Source of the DNA: Actinopolymorpha rutila
GTDB taxonomy: Bacteria; Actinomycetota; Actinomycetes; Propionibacteriales; Actinopolymorphaceae
Direction of reading: 5' to 3'
NCBI RefSeq assembly: GCF_013407855.1
Contig: NZ_JACBZH010000001.1
Coordinates: forward strand, 3,844,001 to 3,908,000
Length of the DNA stretch: 64,000 nt
The notes beneath the pieces were generated by a model. The model had not been told where the DNA came from and made no database searches. It worked only from the letters and a program-made list of their open reading frames with translations. The translations under genes and the position numbers were made by a program. How positions within the stretch are numbered: the first letter of the stretch is position 1; the number at the start of each line of letters is the position of its first letter. Shown in pieces: positions 50,585 to 60,026 of this stretch.

Positions 50585-51244
50585 CTACTGCAGCGTCCAC
50601 CAGGTCGTGCGACGGAGTGCACCGGCCCAGCTGAAGCTGAGGTGGAAGTGGTTCGTGTGCGGGTTCGGCGTCCCGGAGTACGGCAGCCACCCCTCGTTGG
50701 GCCGGTAGGCGCGCCACATCTTGCGGTCCCAGATCGCGTACATGATTCCCAGTCGGCGGGCCATGGCGTGCCGGTTGCCGTGGCTGTCCGGTCGCAGCAG
50801 CCACCAGAAGAAGTCGTTGGCGGCCTTTCGGGACGTACGCGAGTACGCGTTGAACGCCACGTCCAGAGCACGGCCCTCGGCGTGCTCGCTGACGCCGCCG
50901 GTGCACGGGTGCCCGATGCTCCAGGCACGGCTTCCGTACGTACGGAAGATGAGGTTCCTCACGTCGACGACGCCGGGCTTCGCCGTCGGGGCACACCTCG
51001 TCCCCCCGACGTAGGCTGCGTAGGCGTCGATTCTCGCCGGGAACGACGGCGTGGGCGGCATCGTCCGTGCCCACTGGACGAGTTCCAGGCCCAGGTCCTC
51101 GCTGTCGACGACGGGCACCTCGTCCTCTTGTTTGTGTCGTGCGGCGGCCGCGTAGGTCAACGGTGCGGCAACCGCTCCCAACACCACGGCGCTGACCAGA
51201 TCCCTGCGCGTAGGCCGGATCCGCCGATTACTCGATTCGCTCAT
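50585..51244 (-). CDS. Exported M15-like/ARB-07466-type wall-associated enzyme
   Basis: A 219-residue protein. The N-terminus RPTRRDLVSAVVLGAVAAPL is a Tat-like signal. The mature domain holds GVSEHAEGRALDVAFNA and NPHTNHFHLSF, the His/Asp metal-site motifs of the M15/D-Ala-D-Ala-carboxypeptidase-like fold as used in the 'ARB-07466' C-terminal domain. A long insert (WLLRPDSHGNRHAMARRLGIMYAIWDRKMW) separates them. Peptidoglycan peptide cleavage is the likely activity. CxxxC disulfide candidates are present (TRCAP and HPCTGG). Confidence 0.75.
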   Translation of the reverse strand: MSESSNRRIRPTRRDLVSAVVLGAVAAPLTYAAAARHKQEDEVPVVDSEDLGLELVQWARTMPPTPSFPARIDAYAAYVGGTRCAPTAKPGVVDVRNLIFRTYGSRAWSIGHPCTGGVSEHAEGRALDVAFNAYSRTSRKAANDFFWWLLRPDSHGNRHAMARRLGIMYAIWDRKMWRAYRPNEGWLPYSGTPNPHTNHFHLSFSWAGALRRTTWWTLQ

Positions 51245-51539
51245 GGTCCCAAGCTGACCGCATGGGCAGTGTTCGGAGGAGATGGCCGAAGCCTCATACG
51301 GCGACTCCGGTTGGCCTTACGGACTCCTCACACAAGGCCCGACTGCTCGGGACCAACCTTGCGTGAGCCGTGAATGTCGTGCAGGTCTCACGCTCAGGAA
51401 TGTGGGATGCGTTCCCTGTCTTTCATCGGACACTGGTGCCGTCGAGATACGTAGGACCTTGCCGCACGCATGGGACCTGTCGTCAGCCCGTCATTGCGTG
51501 AGTCAATGGGGCGCGCACAATATGTCGCACCCATTGCAC
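51245..51539. other. 295-bp intergenic region
   Basis: Between the start of the wall enzyme gene and the end of the polysaccharide operon. It holds the terminator hairpin at 51498-51543 and presumably the promoter of the wall-enzyme gene; no open frame has a ribosome-binding site or recognisable protein. Confidence 0.5.
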
Positions 51540-51543
51540 TCAC
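51498..51543 (-). terminator. Strong hairpin at the end of the minus-strand polysaccharide operon
   Basis: GTGAGTCAATGGG (51498-51510) pairs with CCCATTGCACTCAC (51530-51543) with one bulged base, and GCGC/GCG pairs extend it inward. The arm overlaps the methyltransferase stop codon (51540-51542). This is the longest stem seen in the window and fits a terminator. Confidence 0.6.
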
Positions 51544-52268
51544 CGTGGGCTGGTCCCCTCGTAGGCCATGGTCTCGAACGTCGCCATCGCCTCGTCGGCA
51601 ACATGCTTGCCATGCGACTCGATCCCCCTCAGCTCCGCATGCTCGGATTCACCTGGCGAGCACCGCTTGATGTCCGCGAATCCTGCCCGCAGCAGCGCCA
51701 TTTCCATGAGTTTTCCATCGTAGAGGAACTGGTGACCCCAGTTGCGAAACGCGTTGTTGATCACGAACGAGGGGTCGTACACGCCGACATGGGGAAGGAA
51801 CCTGTCAGTGATCCACTGCACGTATTTCTCGCCGAGAGCGCTTTGGTCGCGGTTGTAGAGCCCGAGGAGAACTTCAAGGTCCGGAGTAGCCATCCTGACC
51901 ACGCCACCGGGCTTCAGGACGCGTCGGACCTCACTCAGCATGAACAAACCACCGTCCCAGGAGATGTGTTCGATCATGTGCTCGCTGTAGACAACGTCGA
52001 ACACTGCATCGCCAAATGGAAACGCCTTGCTCGCATCGAGGTACACCGAGCCGTCGAAGCCCGGAGAGATATCCGTACTCAGCCAGCCGTCAAGGGAAGT
52101 GCGGCCCGCGCCGATCTGGAGCTTCTTCCTTCCTTCGGTGGCCAGGTAGTTCTCGATGATCCGCCTCCGTCGGACCAGCGCCGGCGTCCTCAGCACCTTT
52201 CTCGAGTCATGCACCAGCCCGACGATCGCATCGGACTGTCTCAGAGTCTGTCGAAGATTCATCTCCAT
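51540..52268 (-). CDS. SAM-dependent class I methyltransferase (glycan-modifying)
   Basis: A 242-residue methyltransferase: KKLQIGAGRTSLDGWLSTDIS is the SAM-binding motif I region, VVYSEHMIEHISW motif II, and MLSEVRRVLKPGGVVRMATPDLEVLL motif III/IV. 'ATPDL' and the predicate on GLYNR are common in methyltransferases of polysaccharide loci. Last gene of the minus-strand cluster. This stretch looks noticeably less GC-rich than Region 1, consistent with transfer, though I have not counted it. Sugar target unknown. Confidence 0.82.
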   Translation of the reverse strand: MEMNLRQTLRQSDAIVGLVHDSRKVLRTPALVRRRRIIENYLATEGRKKLQIGAGRTSLDGWLSTDISPGFDGSVYLDASKAFPFGDAVFDVVYSEHMIEHISWDGGLFMLSEVRRVLKPGGVVRMATPDLEVLLGLYNRDQSALGEKYVQWITDRFLPHVGVYDPSFVINNAFRNWGHQFLYDGKLMEMALLRAGFADIKRCSPGESEHAELRGIESHGKHVADEAMATFETMAYEGTSPR

Positions 52269-52307
52269 CCACTTTCGGAAGAGTCGGAGTACGGCGTCGT
52301 GAACCTG

Positions 52308-53447
52308 TTACGGCTGTGGAGCACTCGCGCTGTTGTCGAGTAGTGCATCCAGTGGTCGTAGCGTGTCATCCCATCTCAACTTCTCCGCCTGTGCGTATGC
52401 CTCATCACTGACTCGCTGCCACGAAACAGGATCCGCGTGCCGCGCCACGACCTCGGCAAAGGAGCTCTCGTCGTAGCGCAGCGAGCCGGCCAGCGCCTCG
52501 GCGCTTCGACGCCAGGTCGGCACGAGGACAGGAAGGCCGGCAGCCAGATAGTCCAGATGCTTCGCGGAGAACCCGTCGCGACGCAGCGGGTCGTCGATGC
52601 AGGTGATCAGCCCGAACTGGTACTCCCGCAGCACACCTGGAGACGCATATCCCCGATACCGGAGTCCGAGCGCGGGGTCCGGCGGCGGTCCTCCATAGAC
52701 ATCAAGGTACGGATAGCTCCGGGACAGCCTCGACAGCAACGGCAGATTGATGAATCGCGAGCTAAGGGAGCCGAAGTAGACGACCCGTGCCGGGCTGGCG
52801 GGTCGTGCGCGGATCGCTGCCGGCGAACACCCCCAGTTGAGCGTGGCGAGATTGCTCTCAGAGATTCGGTAGCGTTCCCGCACGTAATCCGCATAGGACT
52901 CCCAATGAAAGCTGAGATGGTCCACACTCTTGAACACGTCGATTTCGAGTTGGCGCAAACGAGTGTGCTGTCGGCGGGTCAGCCGCCCCTCGTAGAGGAG
53001 TTCATCGGCCCAAGGCGTAGGACAGTCGTACATGGTCCTGACACTCGCCGCATCAAGCAGCAGGCCACTGTCGTAGGGTGTCTCGCAGATCACCAGGTCG
53101 ACGTCGTCCAACGCCAGACTCGACCGGAGGATGCGGCGGCGCAACCAGAAGTCCGCCCGCAACAGGTGATACGACAGCCGGCGTCGCGCAACGGCCACCG
53201 GCCTTGCGAGCTTGCCGATCACCTCAATTGCGTAGAGCGCGACGTGGTATGGCTTTGGACGTGGCAGCCATACTGCGAGGCCTGTGGCCGGCCCGTCAGC
53301 GGACCGGCTGAGCCGATACGTGTCGACCAGACGGACCTCGTGTCCGCGGGCCGTGAGATACCGCTGGATCTCGATCGGTTTCACACTGTTACCGAAGCCA
53401 TCGAGCTGGCAGACGATGACGACACGCTTACGTCCTCGTGTCGTCAT
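52308..53447 (-). CDS. Glycosyltransferase, GT4/GT-B-like
   Basis: A 379-residue GT-B-type protein. VVIVCQLDGFGNSVKPIEIQRYLTARGHEV is the acceptor-side Rossmann start, and the C-lobe has VVYFGSLSSRFINLPLLSRL, YLDVYGGPPPDP and RDGFSAKHLDYLAAGLPVLV, which carries the donor-binding E/D-type residues in a variant form. Retaining transfer from a nucleotide sugar is expected. The ATG at 53447 overlaps the GT2 stop (ATGA). Cytoplasmic. Confidence 0.82.
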   Translation of the reverse strand: MTTRGRKRVVIVCQLDGFGNSVKPIEIQRYLTARGHEVRLVDTYRLSRSADGPATGLAVWLPRPKPYHVALYAIEVIGKLARPVAVARRRLSYHLLRADFWLRRRILRSSLALDDVDLVICETPYDSGLLLDAASVRTMYDCPTPWADELLYEGRLTRRQHTRLRQLEIDVFKSVDHLSFHWESYADYVRERYRISESNLATLNWGCSPAAIRARPASPARVVYFGSLSSRFINLPLLSRLSRSYPYLDVYGGPPPDPALGLRYRGYASPGVLREYQFGLITCIDDPLRRDGFSAKHLDYLAAGLPVLVPTWRRSAEALAGSLRYDESSFAEVVARHADPVSWQRVSDEAYAQAEKLRWDDTLRPLDALLDNSASAPQP

Positions 53448-54409
53448 GAGGTGCGTGTCCTGCCGGTCGCAGGGTGGCCGGCGCTGGGCATGGGGCGGCC
53501 GAGACCGAGTACGAATTGCAGATACGAGTTGCTCACGCGGCCCAGCCGCGCGAGATCACCGAACTGCCTCCTCACAGCAGCTCGGATCAGCCTCCCCGGC
53601 AACTCCACAGCGAGGGTGAAGAAGATCAGCACATACGCCTGCCAGGCCGGCCAGTGCTGAAACGCATACAGCGATCGGCTGCGTAGTGAGTGGTACAGCG
53701 CCAGATCGCCGGAGCGCTTCGCACTGACGTTGCCGATGTGCTCGAACCTCGCGTCCACGAGCAGGTACGAGCCGAAGCCCAGCAGCTTTGCCCTTCTGCT
53801 CAGATCCACCTCTTCGTAGTAGAGGAAGTAGCGTTCGTCGAAGCCGCCCAGTCGGTCGAACAGCGCTCGCCGGATGAGAAAGAAGGCGCCGATGACCTGG
53901 TCCACGGGTCCGCTACGGCGCAGCGCCTCCGGGGGAAGATGACGCGCCCACCGGCGCACGACACGTCCGAGTCCGACGACACTTGCCATGACGTTCGTGA
54001 GCGTCGGGAATCGGGAAGCGCAGATTCCGGGGGTGCCGTCACGGTTCACCATCAGCGCGCCGCAGATGCCGTACGCGAGACTTTCACTGCTGTCGAGGAA
54101 CCTTACTGCTCGCCGAGTCGTGTCGTCACTCAGGACGGTGTCCGGGTTGAGGAAGAGGAGATAGTCCGACGTACAGAGGTTTGCTCCTTGGTTACAGGCT
54201 GCGGCGAAGCCCACGTTCTGCTGGTTCACCACCAGCCTCACCCAGTCCGGAAGGCCCTCGGCCGAACCATCGCTCGAAGCATTGTCGATGACGATCACGT
54301 CTCCGGCCGGACCCCGTTGGGGCGGCTCGGCGAGTGAGTCGATGCATGCGCGAAGGCAGTCGCCGCTGTTCCAGTTCACGATGACGACATCGACGAGGGG
54401 TTCGCTCAC
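53444..54409 (-). CDS. Glycosyltransferase family 2
   Basis: A 321-residue GT-A enzyme: VDVVIVNWNSGDCLRACIDSL, VIVIDNASSDGSAEG, NVGFAAACNQGA, YLLFLNPDTVL (metal-binding D-x-D-type) and GAFFLIRRALFDRLGGFDERYFLYYEEVDLSRRA. These are the rhamnosyl/mannosyl-transferase-like motifs. A hydrophobic C-terminal segment (LIFFTLAVELPGRLI) may anchor it. GTG 54409 overlaps the upstream GT stop (GTGA). Confidence 0.92.
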   Translation of the reverse strand: MSEPLVDVVIVNWNSGDCLRACIDSLAEPPQRGPAGDVIVIDNASSDGSAEGLPDWVRLVVNQQNVGFAAACNQGANLCTSDYLLFLNPDTVLSDDTTRRAVRFLDSSESLAYGICGALMVNRDGTPGICASRFPTLTNVMASVVGLGRVVRRWARHLPPEALRRSGPVDQVIGAFFLIRRALFDRLGGFDERYFLYYEEVDLSRRAKLLGFGSYLLVDARFEHIGNVSAKRSGDLALYHSLRSRSLYAFQHWPAWQAYVLIFFTLAVELPGRLIRAAVRRQFGDLARLGRVSNSYLQFVLGLGRPMPSAGHPATGRTRTS

Positions 54410-55479
54410 CGGCTCTCCCCCACCCACGCGGCGGTGCGATCTCGTCCGAACTCCGTCGCCTGCTGCCACCGATCGAGCCAAGCATCGTACGAATACTGCT
54501 CGGCCACCTGTGCGACCGCATGGCTTCCCACCCTCGCCCGCTCGCTGTCCAACCCTTCGATGAGCCAGCAGAGAGCGTCAGTCCAATCCTGCAACGAGTT
54601 CGCGGCGAAGAAGCCGAGCGAGGCCAGGACGGTCCCGTTGGCACCAACAGGACTACCGACTGCCGGGACGCCGGCAGCCGCGTACTGGAGCAGCTTGTAA
54701 CCACACTTGCCCCGGCTGTACGGGTCGTCGTGCAGGGGCATGAGACCGACGTCGATCCCGGCCAGAACTGCATGTTGAGTTCGCTCGGTCCAGGGCACGC
54801 GGTCGACTATCCGCTCGAGCGACCCCAGCGTGGACCGACTCGTTCCGACGAGAGTGAGCCTTGCGCCAGATCGGCGGTGCACCTCCCAAAGCGCCGGCGC
54901 GACTGCCAGCAGCATCGGCTCGTTGTCGGCGGAGCCGATCCAGCCCAGACGAGGTGGATCGGACAGGCCGTACGACTGCTTGGTTGCGTAGTCCTCGACA
55001 GCGACGCAGCTTGGAATCACCACGACGTCCCTGGCGTGCTGAACCGCCCACTCGGCAAGGATGTCGTTACCGGCGATGACTCGATCCGCACGGCGAACGG
55101 CCGCAAGGGCCTTCGGAGCCTTGGGAACCAGCCTGCGCCAAGGAGTGTTGCCTCCGAAGTCGCAGTGGAGAGCGTCATCGAAGTCGTAGACACCGAATGC
55201 CGCGCTCGTCAGTAGTGCAGCCTCCAGACCGCCTCGGCTCAGTGGTGACGCCTCGCGATGCAACAGGAGGCGATCTGGACGCTGCCTCGCCAGCCGCCGA
55301 AGAGTGCGCTCCGCGGAGAGCACGTGGCCCGGATGGCGCAGGAGCTGGCGCGGAGCCGCATTGTGGCGTCCAAGGTAGCTGTGCACCTCGACCGGTTCGG
55401 CGAACCGATCCAGCCAGGAATGGACACGCACCCGCGAGCTTCCTGCGCCGCGGCCGTACGGCGTCACGGCGTGCCGCAT
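54406..55479 (-). CDS. Glycosyltransferase, GT4-like
   Basis: A 357-residue GT-B protein. The N-lobe has HREASPLSRGGLEAALLTSAAFGVYDFDDAL, and the C-lobe LGWIGSADNEPML, LTLVGTSRST, GIDVGLMPLHDDPYSRGKCGYKLLQYAAAGVPAVGSPVGAN. The last is the typical EX7E-type donor region with Lys/Gly substitutions common in this subgroup. Its ATG (55479) directly abuts the TAG of the O-antigen-ligase-like gene. Part of the same operon. Confidence 0.83.
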   Translation of the reverse strand: MRHAVTPYGRGAGSSRVRVHSWLDRFAEPVEVHSYLGRHNAAPRQLLRHPGHVLSAERTLRRLARQRPDRLLLHREASPLSRGGLEAALLTSAAFGVYDFDDALHCDFGGNTPWRRLVPKAPKALAAVRRADRVIAGNDILAEWAVQHARDVVVIPSCVAVEDYATKQSYGLSDPPRLGWIGSADNEPMLLAVAPALWEVHRRSGARLTLVGTSRSTLGSLERIVDRVPWTERTQHAVLAGIDVGLMPLHDDPYSRGKCGYKLLQYAAAGVPAVGSPVGANGTVLASLGFFAANSLQDWTDALCWLIEGLDSERARVGSHAVAQVAEQYSYDAWLDRWQQATEFGRDRTAAWVGESR

Positions 55480-56820
55480 CTACGACATCACCTCCGCTGC
55501 GTGTTGCGGCGCTTCCCGTCGCTGCCTGGGAATGGAGGACCGGAGCAGTCCGGCGAGCATCCCGAGGAGAAGGTAGAAGATCACTCGGAGCACGGTGCCC
55601 TCGAAGCTGGACTCGAACGTGAAACTGATCACCTCGGCCAGTACGCCGAAACCGACAGCGCCGGCGAGTGGATGCAGGCCGCGACGGCGGAGGAAGAAGA
55701 ACGGCAGGCTGAGAACAGCCAGACCGACAAGTAGCCCCAGCAGCACGCCGTAGTACAGGACCTGCTGAACGTACGTGTTGTGCACGTCGACGACCAGCGA
55801 CGTGTCGCCCCTGGGCGCGACACCCGCGCCATATCCCAGGAGTGGACGAGCCACGATCTTCTCGAATGCGGCGCGGTACAGCTCTGCTCTCAGGAGGATG
55901 TTGGCCGCTGACAACCGACCGGCGAAGAACTCGTGCGTGGCCGGGTTCAACAGGTAGAGCGCGACCGGGGCAGCGGCCAGAGCCAGAGTGCCCGTGACCA
56001 CCTTGCCGATCAAGGGCTTCAGACGGCCGCGAAATGGACGGTGAGACAGAAGAAGACAGACGATGCCCGCGATCAGGGACGCCACCATGGCTCCGCGGGA
56101 GAAGGTGCAGACAACTGCCGTCGCCGCGACCAAGCCGGTGAACGTTGTGAGACGGTCTCGCCGGGTGTGCCCGAAGTACAGCAACACGGGGACGAGGATG
56201 ACAAGAACGGCGGCGAGGTTGTTCGAGCGGCCGAGTAGCGGGTGGGAGAGCCGAGTGTAGTACGAGAGGTAGTCACCGGACGTGGGAGAAAGCCCAGGCT
56301 CGTACGGCGCGAATCCGGGCACGTGCAGCAGGAGAAACACGGCGGGCAAGGTCACGAGCCAGACGTATCGGCGGAGGAACACCACGATCCGCGCGGCAGA
56401 AAGGCCCGCCAGCTCCCGGGTCACGAAGAGGTAGGCGACGAACGCCTCCAGGAAGTTCACGGTCGTACGCAAGGTCACGATTCGATCCTCGCTCCACACC
56501 AGGGACAGCGCGGAGGCCAGCGCCGGAAAGGCGAGGAGGAGGGCAAGGGGCGGATAACCCAGGTTGAGACCGCGGTGTTTCAGGTCGAGCACGAGTGTGA
56601 TCAGACCGACCATGAGCATCAGGTCGAGAATGGAAACCGACCTGACGACCGGAAAAGAGGCCGGGAACCAGACCGGGAAGCGGAAGGGCATGGCAGCTGC
56701 CAACAGCACCAACATGACCAGTACACGGGGCCGCCGGTCAGGCCGACCCAAGAACGGGCTCCGGTGTTCTGGCCGAACACACGTGCCACGCGCGATCAAC
56801 GCGGTGGTCAGAGCGCGCAT
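55480..56820 (-). CDS. O-antigen ligase/polymerase-like (Wzy/WaaL type) membrane protein
   Basis: A 446-residue integral membrane protein with ten or more hydrophobic helices. SHPLLGRSNNLAAVLVILVPVLLYFG and FSRGAMVASLIAGIVCLLLS, RPLLGYGAGVAPRGDTSLVVDVHNTYVQQVLYYG are the O-antigen ligase superfamily motifs; the large periplasmic-like loop with HNTYVQ is typical. It polymerises or attaches the glycan. ATG 56820 is near the divergent methyltransferase, and the frame further upstream is an antisense shadow of that gene. First gene of the minus-strand run. Confidence 0.87.
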   Translation of the reverse strand: MRALTTALIARGTCVRPEHRSPFLGRPDRRPRVLVMLVLLAAAMPFRFPVWFPASFPVVRSVSILDLMLMVGLITLVLDLKHRGLNLGYPPLALLLAFPALASALSLVWSEDRIVTLRTTVNFLEAFVAYLFVTRELAGLSAARIVVFLRRYVWLVTLPAVFLLLHVPGFAPYEPGLSPTSGDYLSYYTRLSHPLLGRSNNLAAVLVILVPVLLYFGHTRRDRLTTFTGLVAATAVVCTFSRGAMVASLIAGIVCLLLSHRPFRGRLKPLIGKVVTGTLALAAAPVALYLLNPATHEFFAGRLSAANILLRAELYRAAFEKIVARPLLGYGAGVAPRGDTSLVVDVHNTYVQQVLYYGVLLGLLVGLAVLSLPFFFLRRRGLHPLAGAVGFGVLAEVISFTFESSFEGTVLRVIFYLLLGMLAGLLRSSIPRQRREAPQHAAEVMS

Positions 56821-56896
56821 TTGTGGGGAATAGACGGTTGCAAAGGGTACTGACCAGGCAGAGGCACGACGCGTCGACCGGTAGGAAGGAGGACAC

Positions 56897-57871
56897 GTGG
56901 CGCTGGCGACGCTGAGCCGTGTGCGACCGCTGTTGGTATGCCCCCGGTGTCGATCCGCAGTTGCTGCCGACGGTGCGGCGTTCCGCTGCACGGCCATCGG
57001 TTGTCCGTACGCCGAGGTCGGCAGTTTCCCCATCGTCGGCGACTGGCCGGTCCTGGTGGATTTCGAGCGCAGCGTGCTGTCTCGCGACGAGGTCTCGGCC
57101 TGGGCGGGCACGTCCGGCCGCGCCCGCCGCGAGCTGCACCGCTCACGCGTCGGCGCGATCCCGCCGGCGGTACGACGCATCTGGAAGCCGGTCAACCGCA
57201 TCGCCGAGAAGAACATCGCGAAGCTGATCGGACTCATGCCGGATGACTGCCGCCGGGTCCTAGTCATCGGCGGGGGCACCCTTGGTAACGGGGTCGACGC
57301 CCTCTACCGATCCGCTCCCGATGTCGAGCTCATCGGAATGGATCTCTACGCGAGCGATCTCACGGTCGTCGTGGCCGACGGGCATGCCCTGCCGCTCGCC
57401 GACGGGTGCATCGATGCCGTCATCACTCAGGCCGTCCTCGAGCACGTCCTCGATCCCGGTCAGGTGGTGGCCGAGATCCACCGCGTGTTGCGCGACGACG
57501 GCCTCGTCTACGCCGAGACGCCCTTCCTCCAGCACGTTCATGCCGGCGCCTACGACTTCACCCGCTTCACCGCCAGCGGCCACAGGTATCTGTTCCGACG
57601 GTTCGAGCAGATCGATGCCGGACCGGTCGCCGGGCCGGGGACCCAGTTGCTCTGGAGCGTCGACCACCTCGCCCGAGGCCTGGCTCGATCGCAGGATGCC
57701 GGCCGCATCGTGCGGGCGCTCTTCTTCTGGCTGCGGTTCCTGGACCGGATGGTGCCGCGCAGGTACGCCAACGACTGCGCATCCGGGGTGTTCTTCCTGG
57801 GCCGGCGTTCTGAGATCGAGCTCACGCCCCGTGAGATCGTCGACTACTACCCCGGTGCGCAGCGTGGCTGA
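56897..57871 (+). CDS. Methyltransferase with N-terminal zinc-ribbon
   Basis: A 324-residue protein. LLVCPRCRSAVAADGAAFRCTAIGCPYAE is a zinc ribbon of the Trm112-like type. The SAM-binding domain follows: RRVLVIGGGTLGNGVDAL, VELIGMDLYA, VVVADGHALPLADGCIDAVITQAVLEHV, EIHRVLRDDGLVYAETPFLQHVH. GTG 56897 has a GGAAGGAGGA site. Divergent from the Wzy-like gene with 76 bp between. Role: methylation of a sugar or lipid intermediate. Its end overlaps the apparent extension of the opposing glycosyltransferase. Confidence 0.87.
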   Translation: MALATLSRVRPLLVCPRCRSAVAADGAAFRCTAIGCPYAEVGSFPIVGDWPVLVDFERSVLSRDEVSAWAGTSGRARRELHRSRVGAIPPAVRRIWKPVNRIAEKNIAKLIGLMPDDCRRVLVIGGGTLGNGVDALYRSAPDVELIGMDLYASDLTVVVADGHALPLADGCIDAVITQAVLEHVLDPGQVVAEIHRVLRDDGLVYAETPFLQHVHAGAYDFTRFTASGHRYLFRRFEQIDAGPVAGPGTQLLWSVDHLARGLARSQDAGRIVRALFFWLRFLDRMVPRRYANDCASGVFFLGRRSEIELTPREIVDYYPGAQRG

Positions 57872-57872
57872 C

Positions 57873-59002
57873 TCACTCCGTTCCCCCAGCAACTCGCCGT
57901 AGGCGTCGACCAGCCGGCCGAACACAGCCGACTCCCGATACGTGGACTCGGCAAGTGCCCGGGCAGCCGCGGACATCTCGCGGTACCGACGATCCGGCAG
58001 GTTGCTCATCGCCCGTAGTGCGTGTGCCAGCCGATCCGGACGACCAGGCGGTACCAGGAACCCGGTGACTCCGTCCTCGACCAGCTCGCGACACCCGCGT
58101 ACAGCGGTCGCCACGGCCGGACGACCGGCGGCGAACCCCTCGATGAGAGAGCGTGGGACGCCTTCGCGGTAGCTGGGCAGGACCACCGCGTCGCTGCTGG
58201 CCATCAGACTCTGCATCTGCGCCTTGGCGACCATGCCCACGAAGGTCACGCGACCTGCGAGTGGGTCGCGAGAAGCGCGATCCCGGATCACCTTCTCGAC
58301 ACCATCGCGGTCCGTGAGCAGTTCGGCGCCGGCGACCGTGAGATGCACATCCGGCACCGCGGCGAGGGCGTCGAACAGGTCGAGGACGCCCTTCTCCTTG
58401 ATCAGCCTCCCGACGAACAGCAACCGGAAGGGACGTGATGGTGCCTGCCGGGGCGGGATGGTGAACCACTCGTCCTCCACCCCGTTTCCCAGGTAGCGCA
58501 ACCGAGTTCGATATCCCCGGGCGCAGGTCTGGGCAAGGTCCTCCGTCGACTGGAAGAGCAGCATGTCGGTACGAGGTGCGAGCATCCGCTCCACCCGTTC
58601 GAGGACGCGATCGCGCCATCCGCGCACGTCCCACACGTGCGCGAAACCATGCACCGTGTACACGACCCGGGTGGACCGCGGTATGAGCCCCCGCGGCATC
58701 ATCCGGGTAGGTAGGGCCGCCGCCGGTGCGTGCAGGTGCAGGAGATCGGGCTGCAGGTCGCGGAGAATTCGTGCCAGCCGTACGCAGGCCGCGGCCATCG
58801 GCACCGGGTGTGGAGAACGCGGAAACGAGAGTTTCACCGGCTGGAATGCCGCGAGACTCCGATCGAAATCCGATCCGTCGGGTGCGCACGCGAGCCTCGC
58901 GTCGAATCCGAGCGTGCGTAGCTCGGACAGCTGGGGTACGAGCAGTTTCGTCGCCGTGTATTCCACCGCGGCGACGTGGAGGACAAGTGGCGCCCGTCTC
59001 AT
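57873..59002 (-). CDS. Glycosyltransferase GT4, with apparent frameshift near the 3' end
   Basis: The GT-B core is complete by ~residue 370: LHVAAVEYTATKLLVPQLSELRTLG, VYTVHGFAH, LLFVGRLIKEKGVLDLFDAL, and VVLPSYREGVPRSLIEGFAAGRPAV. This is a retaining GT4 enzyme. As sequenced, however, the frame does not stop at the expected end: it stays open to 57260, giving ~200 extra residues that are antisense to the methyltransferase. One extra base in the five-C run at 57883-57887 would bring in the TGA at 57873-57875 and give a ~376-residue protein of ordinary length ending GELLGGTE. I annotate the likely gene extent and flag the frameshift. Confidence 0.75.
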
Positions 59003-59015
59003 GTCGCGGCCGTCC

Positions 59016-60026
59016 TCACCCCGTGCCCGCCGGTGCCCGCGACATGGACAGTCGCCCTCTGCCGAGGGATCCCGCTCTGCCCATGCCGGATGCCGCCAAC
59101 TGCCACTCGACCTGGTTGGTGAGTCCGCTTGCCAGATCGACGAGCGGGCGCCAGTCGAGCAGCCGAGCCGCCTCGCTGCAGTCCGCACGGGTGTTGCCGA
59201 CGTCTCCCGCACAGGCTTCGCTTCGCTTGATGGCAAGTGGCCGATCCATGATGTCGGCGAGCTTGTCGAGGAGCATGTTCACCGACTCGTGTGAGCCGCC
59301 CGCGACGTTCAGGACGGTGCCCGGCCGGACCGGCTTCCACGCAGCCAGGACATTCGCACGCACCACGTCATCGACGTGGGTGAAGTCGCGCGCCTGCTCG
59401 CCCGTGCCGTACAGGTGGATGTCGCGGCCCTCGATGGCGGCCCGGACGAACCGGTGTATCGCCATGTCGGGACGCTGTCGAGGTCCGTAGACGGTGAAGT
59501 ACCTGAGTGCCACCGTCGGGAGATCCCAGTTCTCGGCATACGCGCCGCAGAGATGCTCCGCGGCCAGTTTCGTCACACCGTAGGGACTGAACGGACGTGG
59601 CAGGTTCGCTTCGGACGTGGGATACGACTCGGCATTGCCGTACACGGACGAACTCGACGCGTACACGAACCTCCTGATGTCCGCGCGCCGGGACCATTCG
59701 AGCAGCCGATGCGTCGCGACGACGTTGTGGTCCACGTACGCGGCGAAGTCCTCCCCCCAGGATGTCCGCACTCCGGGTTGGCCCGCCTGGTGCAGCACCA
59801 CATCGGTCGTCGCGACCAGATCCGAAAGGTCGGCATAGCGCAGGTCGGCCTCGACGAACGTGAACTTCTCGCTCCGCAGCAGCCGCCGAAGGTTTCTTTC
59901 CTTTGTGGCGCGAGAGTAGTAGTCCGTGAAGCAGTCCACACCGACAACGGTCGTCGCGGGCGCCAGCAGTGCCTCAGCTACGTGGCTTCCGAGGAAGCCC
60001 GCCACTCCCGTTACCAGATATCGCAC
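59016..60026 (-). CDS. NAD-dependent sugar epimerase (GalE-like)
   Basis: A 336-residue extended SDR: YLVTGVAGFLGSHVAEALLA, VVGVDCFTDYYS, VVLHQAGQPGVRTSWG, SSSSVYGNAE with YGVTK, YFTVYGPRQRPDMAIHRFV and RDFTHVDDVVRA. This is the UDP-glucose/UDP-glucuronate epimerase pattern. GTG 60026 is chosen because GGGGGGAAA precedes it and the Rossmann fold begins immediately; the longer frame adds 17 basic residues. Provides an activated sugar for the surrounding transferases. 13 bp upstream of the GT4 gene. Confidence 0.9.
   Translation of the reverse strand: MRYLVTGVAGFLGSHVAEALLAPATTVVGVDCFTDYYSRATKERNLRRLLRSEKFTFVEADLRYADLSDLVATTDVVLHQAGQPGVRTSWGEDFAAYVDHNVVATHRLLEWSRRADIRRFVYASSSSVYGNAESYPTSEANLPRPFSPYGVTKLAAEHLCGAYAENWDLPTVALRYFTVYGPRQRPDMAIHRFVRAAIEGRDIHLYGTGEQARDFTHVDDVVRANVLAAWKPVRPGTVLNVAGGSHESVNMLLDKLADIMDRPLAIKRSEACAGDVGNTRADCSEAARLLDWRPLVDLASGLTNQVEWQLAASGMGRAGSLGRGRLSMSRAPAGTG

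Noticed and set aside
57260..57872. Accepting the antisense C-terminal extension as a genuine glycosyltransferase domain
   Set aside because: The extension is Pro/Glu/Gly-rich shadow sequence opposite a well-supported methyltransferase; a one-base indel explains it more simply.
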